NCBI RefSeq assembly: GCF_030068545.1
Contig: NZ_JASJOR010000007.1
Location: 238,401 to 302,400, forward strand
Length of the DNA: 64,000 nucleotides
Direction: 5' to 3'
Origin: Xanthocytophaga flava
GTDB taxonomy: Bacteria > Bacteroidota > Bacteroidia > Cytophagales > 172606-1
Of the stretch, positions 1 through 8,683 are shown one piece after another. The notes under the pieces were generated by a model that saw nothing but the letters and a program-made list of their open reading frames with translations, did no database searches and had not been told where the DNA came from. The position numbers and the translations under genes are program-made. Every line of letters begins with the position of its first letter. The stretch's first letter is position 1.

Positions 1-870
<870 letters not shown>

Positions 871-889
871 TTAATTGATTTGATTGGAA

Positions 890-921
890 TGCCTTCTCAT
901 AGCTTTTGAGGAGGCATTTTT
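890..921 (+). terminator. Intrinsic terminator after tuf
   Basis: A 10-bp stem (890-899 with 907-916, one G-U pair) closes a 7-nt loop and is followed directly by five T residues. It lies 20 nt after the tuf stop codon. Confidence 0.85.
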
Positions 922-976
922 ATTTCTCTGTTTTTAGAAAAATAAAAAAAAGAGTTTACAATAATCGTGCTTTATT

Positions 977-1006
977 TTGTTTTTCTAAATCAAATGCATA
1001 TCTTTG
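977..1006 (+). promoter_or_regulatory. Bacteroidota-type promoter for tRNA-Trp/secE/nusG
   Basis: A TTG at 977-979 (inside TTTTG) lies 19 nt upstream of TATCTTTG at 999-1006. This matches the Bacteroidota primary-sigma consensus (-33 TTG, -7 TAnnTTTG). The expected transcription start is near 1012, about 20 nt before the tRNA, so the tRNA and the downstream protein genes are probably co-transcribed. Confidence 0.75.
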
Positions 1007-1033
1007 CAGTCCGTTTTTCTGGATACCATACAC

Positions 1034-1104
1034 ACGGGTGTAGTTCAAGGGTAGAATAGCGGTCTCCAAAACCGTTGATGGGAGTTCGAATCTCTCCACC
1101 CGTG
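1034..1104 (+). tRNA. trpT: tRNA-Trp (CCA anticodon)
   Basis: The cloverleaf folds fully: 7-bp acceptor stem (1034-1040 with 1097-1103), D stem GTTC/GAAT, anticodon stem 1059-1063 with 1071-1075, loop CTCCAAA with anticodon CCA at 1066-1068, T stem GGGAG/CTCTC around the TTCGAAT loop, and discriminator G at 1104. The 3' CCA is not encoded (the next bases are CCCTT), so it must be added after transcription. It is embedded between tuf and secE, the usual Bacteroidota position. Confidence 0.96.
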
Positions 1105-1136
1105 CCCTTAATATAGTTCAGCAATCAATACAGGAA

Positions 1137-1337
1137 ATGAAAAAGTTTTTCGCGTTTATCAAAGATTCTTTTGTAGAAGTAAAGGAAAATGTATCCTGGC
1201 CAAAGTACTCTGAAGTGCAAGCGAATGCTACTTTGGTATTGGTTGCTTCGTTATTGTTTGCATTAGTGATTGGCTTGGTTGATTTTGGATTTAGAGAGGC
1301 TATGCAAAAGATTTATCAATCGGTTTTTAGTAATTAA
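1137..1337 (+). CDS. secE: Preprotein translocase subunit SecE
   Basis: A 66-residue single-span protein, the short bacterial SecE form that clamps SecY in the inner-membrane translocon. The amphipathic N-terminal part carries the family pattern FIKDSFVEVKENVSWP, followed by a transmembrane helix at about residues 31-50. It lies 32 nt after tRNA-Trp and 23 nt before nusG, the order seen widely in bacteria. There is no separate promoter, so its mRNA probably arises by processing of the tRNA-containing transcript. Confidence 0.95.
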   Translation: MKKFFAFIKDSFVEVKENVSWPKYSEVQANATLVLVASLLFALVIGLVDFGFREAMQKIYQSVFSN

Positions 1338-1360
1338 TCACGAAAAACGTATTTTTTCCG

Positions 1361-1924
1361 ATGAGTGAGTTAAAGTGGTATGTACTCCGAGCTGTGGCCG
1401 GACAAGAAAAGAAAATTAAGTCTTATCTTGAAACTGAAATTGCACGGCATAATCTGTCAGACCACATTTCTCAAGTAATAATACCTTCTGAAAAAGTGTA
1501 CGAGATAAGAAATGGAAAGAAGAAGGTACGGGAAAAAAACACATTGCCTGGTTATGTGATTATTTCCGCAAATGTTGAACATCCAGAAGTAATGCATACT
1601 ATTACAGGGATTCCAGGTGTATTAGGTTTCTTAGGGAATGAGAATAAGCCTGGAACGTCAAGTAAAATACCTGTTCCTCTTCGCCAATCTGAGATAAATC
1701 GTATCTTAGGCAAGATGGATGAGGAGGCTGAGCAGGGCGAAAAGCTGGAAACTCCGTTTATAGTTGGAGAGACAGTTTTAGTAATGGATGGTCCATTCAA
1801 ATCTTTTAAAGGTACGGTGGAGGAGGTTTTTGAAGAAAGGAAAAAGCTCAAAGTAATGGTGAAGATCTTTGGTCGGAACACCCCTGTTGAGCTTAGCTAT
1901 GTTGAAGTGGAGAAAGAAGAGTAG
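1361..1924 (+). CDS. nusG: Transcription termination/antitermination protein NusG
   Basis: A 187-residue NusG that binds RNA polymerase and links it to Rho or the leading ribosome. The N-terminal NGN domain begins with the signature KWYVLRAVAGQEKKI and contains LPGYVI. A flexible acidic linker leads to a C-terminal KOW domain (about residues 130-185) with the core GPFKSFKGTVEEV. The ATG at 1361 fits the family length. It is in the secE transcription unit; rplK follows after a 245-nt spacer. Confidence 0.97.
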   Translation: MSELKWYVLRAVAGQEKKIKSYLETEIARHNLSDHISQVIIPSEKVYEIRNGKKKVREKNTLPGYVIISANVEHPEVMHTITGIPGVLGFLGNENKPGTSSKIPVPLRQSEINRILGKMDEEAEQGEKLETPFIVGETVLVMDGPFKSFKGTVEEVFEERKKLKVMVKIFGRNTPVELSYVEVEKEE

Positions 1925-2169
1925 TATAAAAGATTGTTTGGGTATTGTTTGACTGTTACGCCTCAATATATAAGAAGAAAAAAGATTTCATATCTAATCT
2001 TTCAACCTTCTTTTGCAGTGCACTAAACATGTGAGCTTCCAACACATAAGGTAGTGCGAAGTTAGAGAGTTTAATAAAGGAGTGTGACCTTCTTGTTTAA
2101 AAGTGATTCTCTTAGCATTTATGATGCGAATCAGTATGTTCCTATTCGCTTAAAACTTATTTCAAAAAA
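1925..2169 (+). other. Untranslated spacer/leader between nusG and rplK
   Basis: No ORF with coding character lies in these 245 bases. The spacer could carry an autogenous ribosomal-protein leader or a promoter for rplKAJL. I see a partial TTTTGCAGTG motif at 2011-2020 that resembles the -7 region of the tRNA-Trp promoter, but its upstream half is poor (TT instead of TA). No stable hairpin stands out by eye. The regulatory role is inference only. Confidence 0.35.
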
Positions 2170-2613
2170 ATGGCAAAGGATATTGCTGGATACTTGAAAC
2201 TGCAGGTAAAAGGAGGACAGGCAAACCCTGCACCGCCAATTGGCCCTGCATTAGGTAGTAAAGGTATCAATATCATGGAGTTTTGCAAGCAATTCAATGC
2301 AAGAACTCAAGATAAAATGGGACAAGTAGTTCCTGTTTTGATTACTTACTACACTGATAAATCTTTCGAATTTGTTCTTAAAACTCCTCCTGCAGCTGTA
2401 TTGCTAATGGACGCTATTAAGATACAAAAAGGTTCTGCTGAACCTAACCGTAAAAAAGTAGGCTCCGTTACTTGGGAACAGGTAAAGAAGATTGCCGAAA
2501 CAAAGATGCCTGATTTAAATGCTTTGACAATTGAGTCTGCAATGAAAATGATTGCAGGAACTGCGAGAAGTATGGGTATTACGGTTTCAGGAACAGCTCC
2601 CTGGGAAAGTTAA
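2170..2613 (+). CDS. rplK: 50S ribosomal protein L11
   Basis: A 147-residue L11, which binds the GTPase-associated region of 23S rRNA together with L10. The family hallmarks are present: the proline-rich PAPPIGPALGSKGINIMEF at residues ~20-38 and the C-terminal rRNA-binding domain ending GTARSMGITV. The ATG start gives the normal length. It is the first gene of the rplK-rplA-rplJ-rplL series, 56 nt before rplA. Confidence 0.98.
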   Translation: MAKDIAGYLKLQVKGGQANPAPPIGPALGSKGINIMEFCKQFNARTQDKMGQVVPVLITYYTDKSFEFVLKTPPAAVLLMDAIKIQKGSAEPNRKKVGSVTWEQVKKIAETKMPDLNALTIESAMKMIAGTARSMGITVSGTAPWES

Positions 2614-2669
2614 TTTAAATTTTATATAAACGGAAGAATTACCGCAATCTTCTGGAAAACCTGAAAATA

Positions 2670-3368
2670 ATGGGAAAGTTAACTAAAAAACAAAAGGAAG
2701 CACGGTCTAAATACGATTTGAGCAAAGCGTACTTGTTAGCGGAAGCTGGAAAAATTGTAAAAGACATTACTTATACTAAGTTTGATGCTTCTGTTGATAT
2801 TGATATTCGTTTGGGTGTAGATCCTCGGAAAGCCGACCAAATGGTTCGTGGGACAGTTGCTCTGCCACATGGAACAGGAAAAGAAGTTAGAGTATTAGTA
2901 CTTTGCCCTCCTGATAAAGAAGCAGAAGCAAAAGAAGCTGGTGCAGACTACGTTGGTTTGGATGAGTACATTTCTAAGATTGAAGGAGGATGGACTGATG
3001 TCGACGTAATTATTACTATGCCAACAGTAATGGCTAAAGTAGGTAAATTAGGTCGTGTGTTGGGTCCAAGAGGTTTAATGCCGAATCCTAAGTCTGGAAC
3101 TGTAACGATGGAAGTTGGAAAAGCAGTGAAAGAAGTGAAAGCCGGTAAAATTGACTTTAAAGTAGATAAAACCGGAATTGTACATACCAGTATTGGTAAA
3201 GTTTCTTTCTCTCCTGAGAAGATTGCTGAAAACCTTCAGGAATTGATGAATACAATCATGAGATTAAAGCCATCTTCAGCAAAAGGAACCTATGTGCAGT
3301 CAGTTTATATCTCGAGTACAATGAGCCCGGGCGTCCAAATTGACAAAACCAGTATTCAAGGTTTGTAA
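2670..3368 (+). CDS. rplA: 50S ribosomal protein L1
   Basis: A 232-residue L1 of normal length, part of the mobile L1 stalk at the ribosomal E site. The diagnostic signature GRVLGPRGLMPNPKSGTV is present near residues 128-146, as is the domain I core KFDASVDIDIRLGVDP. In other bacteria L1 is also a translational repressor of its own operon; no leader mimic of its rRNA site was recognised here. It lies 55 nt upstream of rplJ. Confidence 0.98.
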   Translation: MGKLTKKQKEARSKYDLSKAYLLAEAGKIVKDITYTKFDASVDIDIRLGVDPRKADQMVRGTVALPHGTGKEVRVLVLCPPDKEAEAKEAGADYVGLDEYISKIEGGWTDVDVIITMPTVMAKVGKLGRVLGPRGLMPNPKSGTVTMEVGKAVKEVKAGKIDFKVDKTGIVHTSIGKVSFSPEKIAENLQELMNTIMRLKPSSAKGTYVQSVYISSTMSPGVQIDKTSIQGL

Positions 3369-3423
3369 TTGCAAGCCTTCTGATGTTAAACTATTTGATG
3401 ACGATTAACCGTCGAGCTATAAC

Positions 3424-3957
3424 ATGACACGCGAAGAAAAAGCGGTTATTATTCAAGAATTAACCGAAAAATTTCAAGAGAAGCCTTTCTTTTATATCAT
3501 GGATGCCTCTGGCATGACCGTGGCACAAGTAAATGCTTTTCGTCGTATGTGCTTTGATAAAGGTATTGAATACCGTGTGGTAAAAAATACTCTCATCAGA
3601 AAAGCACTGGAACGTATTGAAGGAGATTTTACTCCTTTTAATGATACTGTACTGACAGGATTTTCTGGAGTTCTGTTCTCAAATGAGTCAGGTAAAGCAC
3701 CTGCTACTTTGATTAAAGAGTTCCGTAAGAAATCTGGAAAAGATAAGCCTGTTTTTAAAGGAGCTTCTGTTGATGCAAGTCTTTTCATTGGCGAAAGTAG
3801 CCTGGAAACTCTGTATACACTGAAGTCTAAAAACGAACTTATCGGAGAAATCGTTGGCTTACTACAATCTCCTGCCAAAAATGTTGTATCTGCTCTGCAA
3901 AGTGGTGGAAACAAACTGGCTGGTATTGTCAAAACTCTTCAGGAAAGAGAAGGATAA
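3424..3957 (+). CDS. rplJ: 50S ribosomal protein L10
   Basis: A 177-residue L10, the base of the ribosomal stalk to which L7/L12 dimers bind. The N-terminal rRNA-binding domain shows MTREEKAVIIQEL and the VVKNTLIRKAL motif at about residues 56-66. The C-terminal helix (NVVSALQSGGNKLAGIVKTL) is the L7/L12 docking segment. It is followed after 80 nt by rplL, its functional partner. Confidence 0.97.
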   Translation: MTREEKAVIIQELTEKFQEKPFFYIMDASGMTVAQVNAFRRMCFDKGIEYRVVKNTLIRKALERIEGDFTPFNDTVLTGFSGVLFSNESGKAPATLIKEFRKKSGKDKPVFKGASVDASLFIGESSLETLYTLKSKNELIGEIVGLLQSPAKNVVSALQSGGNKLAGIVKTLQEREG

Positions 3958-4037
3958 AGCTACAGTATCTAGCCTGAAGTTTCAGGTATTTAAAATTATC
4001 TATCAATTAAATCATTCACTATTAATTTTATAAAACA

Positions 4038-4415
4038 ATGGCAGATTTGAAAGCATTTGCTGAACAGTTGGTTAACTTGACTGTTAAAGAAGTAAACGAA
4101 TTAGCTCAGATTCTGAAAGATGAGTACGGTATCGAACCTGCTGCTGCAGCAGTTGCTGTTGCTCCTGCGACTAGTAACGAGAATGCTCCTGCTGAAGTTG
4201 CAAAAACAGCTTTCGATGTGATCCTGAAAAATGCAGGTGCTAACAAGCTGCAAGTTGTTAAATTAGTAAAAGACCTAACTGGTCTGGGTTTGAAAGAAGC
4301 TAAAGATTTAGTTGATTCAGCTCCAAAACCAGTGAAAGAAGGTATTGCTAAAGACGAAGCAGATGCTTTAGTAAAACAATTACAAGAAGCCGGTGCTGAA
4401 GTAGAATTAAAATAA
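4038..4415 (+). CDS. rplL: 50S ribosomal protein L7/L12
   Basis: A 125-residue L7/L12 that recruits translational GTPases. It has the helical N-terminal dimerisation domain (residues 1-32), an alanine/valine/proline-rich hinge (about 35-52) and the globular C-terminal domain with GLGLKEAKDLVDSAPKPVKEG. The Ala-rich hinge and the C-terminal EAGAEVELK are typical. An imperfect hairpin directly downstream may trim readthrough into rpoB, in keeping with the higher copy number needed for L12. Confidence 0.98.
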   Translation: MADLKAFAEQLVNLTVKEVNELAQILKDEYGIEPAAAAVAVAPATSNENAPAEVAKTAFDVILKNAGANKLQVVKLVKDLTGLGLKEAKDLVDSAPKPVKEGIAKDEADALVKQLQEAGAEVELK

Positions 4416-4439
4416 TCTATCTATATATCGGTCTGAGGG

Positions 4440-4470
4440 AAGAGGCCTGCCTTTAAAAGTCAGGTCTTTT
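4440..4470 (+). terminator. Attenuator-like hairpin between rplL and rpoB
   Basis: A 10-bp stem (4440-4449 with 4461-4470, two G-U pairs) has an 11-nt loop, and its 3' arm runs into a T-rich stretch. By analogy with the rplL-rpoB attenuator of other bacteria, it may act as a partial terminator that lowers rpoBC expression relative to the L10/L12 genes. That role is inferred. Confidence 0.55.
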
Positions 4471-4674
4471 TCCTATTTGTATTATTTAAAAATTTCACTC
4501 TTGTTATATTGTAAAGAGTAGATCAAACAGGTGCTGGGTTCATTGCATGCTATTTTTTTGAAAAATCGGGTGAGTTTTTGAGAAAAAGATGAAATTGGGA
4601 ACAATTTTTGCTAAGTAGCCGTTTTATTGGTTGTACCCTCCTGTATTAATCTCCTAACTTAAACATATAAGGCC

Positions 4675-7600
4675 TTGACTACCAATCGTTTGAACAATCG
4701 CATAAGTTTTGCCTCCACACGGCAGTTGGTAGATTATCCGGACTTTCTGGATATCCAATTGCAGTCATTCGTAGACTTTTTTCAGATTGAGACTGCTCCT
4801 GAAAAAAGGGCTCAAGAGGGGCTTTACAAGGTATTTATGGAGAATTTCCCGATTACTGATTCCCGGGAAAATTTCAAACTAGAATTTATAGATTATACTA
4901 TTGATCCTCCGAAGTATTCGGTGGATGAATCTATAGACAGAGGTCTAACCTATTCTGTGCCTTTAAAGGCTAAATTAAGACTTTCATGCAGTGACCCTGA
5001 TAATGAAGATTTTGAGACCATTGAGCAGGAAGTATTTCTTGGCAATGTACCTTACATGACAGAGAGAGGGTCATTTGTAATCAATGGAGCTGAGCGGGTA
5101 ATTGTATCTCAATTACATCGTTCTCCAGGTGTGTTCTTCTCTATGAGTAAGCACACAAATGGAACTAAGTTATATTCTGCCAGAATTATCCCTTTCAAAG
5201 GATCCTGGATTGAATTCTCGACAGACGTAAATAATGTAATGTATGCCTACATTGATCGGAAAAAGAAATTTCCAGTAACTACATTGTTACGTGCTATTGG
5301 ATTTGGTTCTGATAAAGAAATATTAGATTTATTTGGTCTGTCTGAAGAGCTGCCTGTAAATAAGGCTACTCTTAAGCGTATGGTGGGGCGTAAGCTTGCT
5401 GCGCGGGTATTACGTACATGGACAGAAGACTTCGTAGATGAGGATACTGGAGAAGTTGTGTCAATTGATCGTAATGAGGTCTTACTGGAACGTGATCATG
5501 TAGTAAAAGAAGGTGATTTAGACGTAATACTGGATTCAGAATCCAAGGTAGTGATTGTACATCGTGAAGATGTAAACGTTGCAGATTACAGTATTATTTA
5601 CAATACATTACAGAAAGATAACTCAAATTCTGAAAAAGAGGCGGTTGAGCAAATCTATCGTCAGTTAAGAAATACAGAAGCACCTGATGAGCAAACAGCT
5701 CGTGAGGTAATTCATAGTTTGTTTTTCAGTGATAAACGTTATGATCTTGGTGAAGTTGGTCGATATAGAATTAATAAGAAATTAGGTCTGGAAATTTCAT
5801 CTGAGGTTAGAGTTTTAACAACGGAAGATATTGTTTCTATTGTTAAATATCTGATTGGTTTGATTAACTCTAAAGCCCTTGTTGATGATATTGACCACTT
5901 AAGTAATCGTCGGGTACGTACAGTAGGAGAGCAGTTATATGCTCAGTTCGGTGTTGGTTTAGCTCGTATGGCACGGACGATAAAAGAACGTATGAACGTA
6001 CGGGATAATGAAGACTTCAAACCTGTTGATTTGATTAATGCCCGTACATTATCATCTGTAATTAACTCGTTTTTTGGAACAAATCAGTTGTCTCAGTTTA
6101 TGGATCAAACCAATCCATTATCTGAAATAACGCATAAACGCCGTATGTCAGCTCTTGGACCTGGTGGTTTGTCCCGTGAACGTGCAGGTTTTGAAGTACG
6201 TGACGTTCACTACACACACTATGGACGTTTGTGTACAATTGAAACGCCAGAAGGACCGAACATTGGTTTGATCTCTTCTTTATGTGTGCATGCTAAGATT
6301 AATAGCATGGGCTTCATTGAAACTCCTTACCTGGAGGTTGACAATGGAAAAGTAAAAGTAGAGCAGGAACCTATTTATCTGACTGCCGAAGAAGAAGATA
6401 CACACTACATTGCGCAGGCTCGTGTGGCAGTGGATGAAAAAGGTAATTTCCAGACTGATAAAGTAAAGACCCGTTATGAAGGTGATTTCCCGGTTGTAGA
6501 GCCAGAGAAAATTACTTACATGGACGTTGCTACGAATCAAATTGTATCTGTTGCAGCATCTTTGATTCCTTTCCTGGAGCATGATGATGCGAACCGTGCT
6601 TTGATGGGATCAAACATGCAACGCCAGGCTGTACCTTTATTACGTCCTGAAGCACCAATAGTAGGTACAGGTCTGGAAGGTCGTGTAGCTCGTGACTCTC
6701 GTGCGTTGGTAGTGGCTGAAATGAATGGTGTTATTGAGTTTGTTGATTCTACTAAGATTGTAGTACGTTATGATTTGACTGATAATCAGCGTTTGGTAAG
6801 CTTTGATGAAGAGCTTAAAACGTATAATCTGATCAAATTCCGTCGTACAAATCAGGATACTTGTATCAATCTTAAACCTATTGTCTTCAAAGGACAACGC
6901 GTAGTTAAAGGTGATATTCTTTGTGAAGGATATGCAACGCAAAAAGGAGAACTTGCTTTAGGACGTAACCTAATGGTTGCCTTCATGCCTTGGCAGGGAT
7001 ATAACTTTGAGGATGCGATTGTAATTTCTGAAAAAGTTGTTCGTGAAGATATCTTTACTTCTTTACACATCGAGGAATTTGAACTGGAAGTTCGGGATAC
7101 CAAGCGTGGTGAAGAGGAACTAACTTCTGAAATACCTAATGTAAGTGAAGAATCAGTTAAAAATCTGGATGAAAATGGTATTATCCGTGTAGGTTCAGAT
7201 GTACGCGAAGGCGATATATTAATAGGTAAAATCACTCCAAAAGGAGAGTCTGATCCAACACCTGAGGAAAAACTGCTTCGGGCGATATTTGGAGATAAAG
7301 CGGGTGATGTGAAGGATGCTTCTATGAAGGCACCTCCATCTTTGAAAGGTGTTGTTATTGATACCAAATTGTTCTCTCGTCCAAAGAAGGATAAAGATGG
7401 TCGCGAAAAAATGAAGAATGAGGTGAAAACCTTAATGAAGAAGTATAGTCGTGATCTGAATGCCGTAAAAGATGTGATGGTTGAGAAAATGGTTCAATTA
7501 CTGGATGGTAAAACCAGCCAGGGTGTGAAACATAAGTTTGGTGATGAGGTAGTGTCCAAAGGTGTGAAGTTTTCTCGTCGTAATATTGTAGAAAACCTGT

Positions 7601-8547
7601 TTCCCGATAAAAATATCTATCGGGATGAGAGTTCGTATAATGTTCCGGAGGAAGTAAACTTATTATCTGACCTGACACTGGAAAACTGGACTAATGAACC
7701 AGAAGTCAGTACCTTATTGGAAGGTCTTGTTAAAAATTACAACAAGAAACGGAATGAGATCTCAGCCAGATTCAAGCGTGAGAGATTTACATTAGAAGTC
7801 GGAGATGAGCTACCTGCGGGTATTGTACAATTGGCAAAAGTTTATGTTGCCAAGAAACGCAAACTGAAAGTGGGTGATAAAATGGCGGGTCGTCACGGTA
7901 ACAAAGGGGTTGTTGCCCGTATTGTTCGTGAAGAAGATATGCCATTCCTGGCTGACGGAACAGCTGTGGACATTGTGTTGAATCCACTTGGGGTACCTTC
8001 CCGGATGAACCTTGGACAGATTTATGAAACAGTATTAGGATGGGCTGGAAGAAAACTGGGCAAAACATATGCAACACCAATATTTGATGGAGCTACTGAG
8101 GAAGAGGTATTAACTGAGTTAAAAGATGCAGGTTTACCTGATTTTGGACGTACCTATCTTCACGATGGTTTGACAGGACAAAGATTCGACCAGCCTGTTA
8201 CAGTTGGTATTATCTACATGTTGAAACTGGGCCACTTAGTTGATGATAAGATGCACGCTCGTTCAATCGGACCTTACTCATTGATTACACAACAACCATT
8301 GGGTGGTAAAGCACAGTTTGGTGGTCAGCGTTTTGGTGAGATGGAGGTTTGGGCATTGGAAGCATTTGGTGCTTCTCATATTCTACAGGAAATTCTGACT
8401 GTAAAATCAGATGATGTTGTAGGACGTGCTAAAGCTTATGAAGCTATTGTAAAAGGTGAAAACATGCCGAAACCAAATATTCCTGAGTCGTTCAATGTAT
8501 TGGTTCATGAATTGCGTGGTCTTGCATTAGAGATCACATTGGAATAA
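4675..8547 (+). CDS. rpoB: DNA-directed RNA polymerase subunit beta (TTG start)
   Basis: A 1290-residue beta subunit of RNA polymerase. The start codon is TTG at 4675: the frame upstream meets a TAA at 4660-4662 with no ATG or GTG between, and the resulting N-terminus (TTNRLNNRISFAS, then YPDFLDIQ) fits the family. Landmarks are RVIVSQLHRSPGVFF, the rifampicin-binding region around residues 465-500 (SQLSQFMDQ, THKRRMSALGPGG), KLGHLVDDKMHARS and the C-terminal GGKAQFGGQRFGEMEVWALE. The positions equivalent to E. coli D516, H526 and S531 carry Asp, His and Ser, the rifampicin-sensitive type. It is followed by rpoC after a hairpin. Confidence 0.98.
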   Translation: MTTNRLNNRISFASTRQLVDYPDFLDIQLQSFVDFFQIETAPEKRAQEGLYKVFMENFPITDSRENFKLEFIDYTIDPPKYSVDESIDRGLTYSVPLKAKLRLSCSDPDNEDFETIEQEVFLGNVPYMTERGSFVINGAERVIVSQLHRSPGVFFSMSKHTNGTKLYSARIIPFKGSWIEFSTDVNNVMYAYIDRKKKFPVTTLLRAIGFGSDKEILDLFGLSEELPVNKATLKRMVGRKLAARVLRTWTEDFVDEDTGEVVSIDRNEVLLERDHVVKEGDLDVILDSESKVVIVHREDVNVADYSIIYNTLQKDNSNSEKEAVEQIYRQLRNTEAPDEQTAREVIHSLFFSDKRYDLGEVGRYRINKKLGLEISSEVRVLTTEDIVSIVKYLIGLINSKALVDDIDHLSNRRVRTVGEQLYAQFGVGLARMARTIKERMNVRDNEDFKPVDLINARTLSSVINSFFGTNQLSQFMDQTNPLSEITHKRRMSALGPGGLSRERAGFEVRDVHYTHYGRLCTIETPEGPNIGLISSLCVHAKINSMGFIETPYLEVDNGKVKVEQEPIYLTAEEEDTHYIAQARVAVDEKGNFQTDKVKTRYEGDFPVVEPEKITYMDVATNQIVSVAASLIPFLEHDDANRALMGSNMQRQAVPLLRPEAPIVGTGLEGRVARDSRALVVAEMNGVIEFVDSTKIVVRYDLTDNQRLVSFDEELKTYNLIKFRRTNQDTCINLKPIVFKGQRVVKGDILCEGYATQKGELALGRNLMVAFMPWQGYNFEDAIVISEKVVREDIFTSLHIEEFELEVRDTKRGEEELTSEIPNVSEESVKNLDENGIIRVGSDVREGDILIGKITPKGESDPTPEEKLLRAIFGDKAGDVKDASMKAPPSLKGVVIDTKLFSRPKKDKDGREKMKNEVKTLMKKYSRDLNAVKDVMVEKMVQLLDGKTSQGVKHKFGDEVVSKGVKFSRRNIVENLFPDKNIYRDESSYNVPEEVNLLSDLTLENWTNEPEVSTLLEGLVKNYNKKRNEISARFKRERFTLEVGDELPAGIVQLAKVYVAKKRKLKVGDKMAGRHGNKGVVARIVREEDMPFLADGTAVDIVLNPLGVPSRMNLGQIYETVLGWAGRKLGKTYATPIFDGATEEEVLTELKDAGLPDFGRTYLHDGLTGQRFDQPVTVGIIYMLKLGHLVDDKMHARSIGPYSLITQQPLGGKAQFGGQRFGEMEVWALEAFGASHILQEILTVKSDDVVGRAKAYEAIVKGENMPKPNIPESFNVLVHELRGLALEITLE

Positions 8548-8554
8548 TTGTTTT

Positions 8555-8583
8555 ACGCAGGGTCTGACTTTCAGACTCTGCGT
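8555..8583 (+). other. Strong hairpin in the rpoB-rpoC spacer
   Basis: A 13-bp stem (8555-8567 with 8571-8583, one G-U pair) closes a 3-nt loop. It has no following T tract, so it is more likely an RNA processing, stability or pausing element than a terminator. It lies 8 nt after the rpoB stop codon. Confidence 0.5.
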
Positions 8584-8683
8584 TGATCTTATCCAATATA
8601 AGAAGAAAGCGTAGTCATAAGCTTCTTTTGAGGATTACAGGGTTTTAAACATGTATTGTCGCCCATAATTATATTCCTAACCT

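Noticed and set aside
6852..8080. Several antisense frames of 97-171 codons opposite rpoB
   Set aside because: They mirror conserved rpoB codons and show no protein-like motifs or starts with context.
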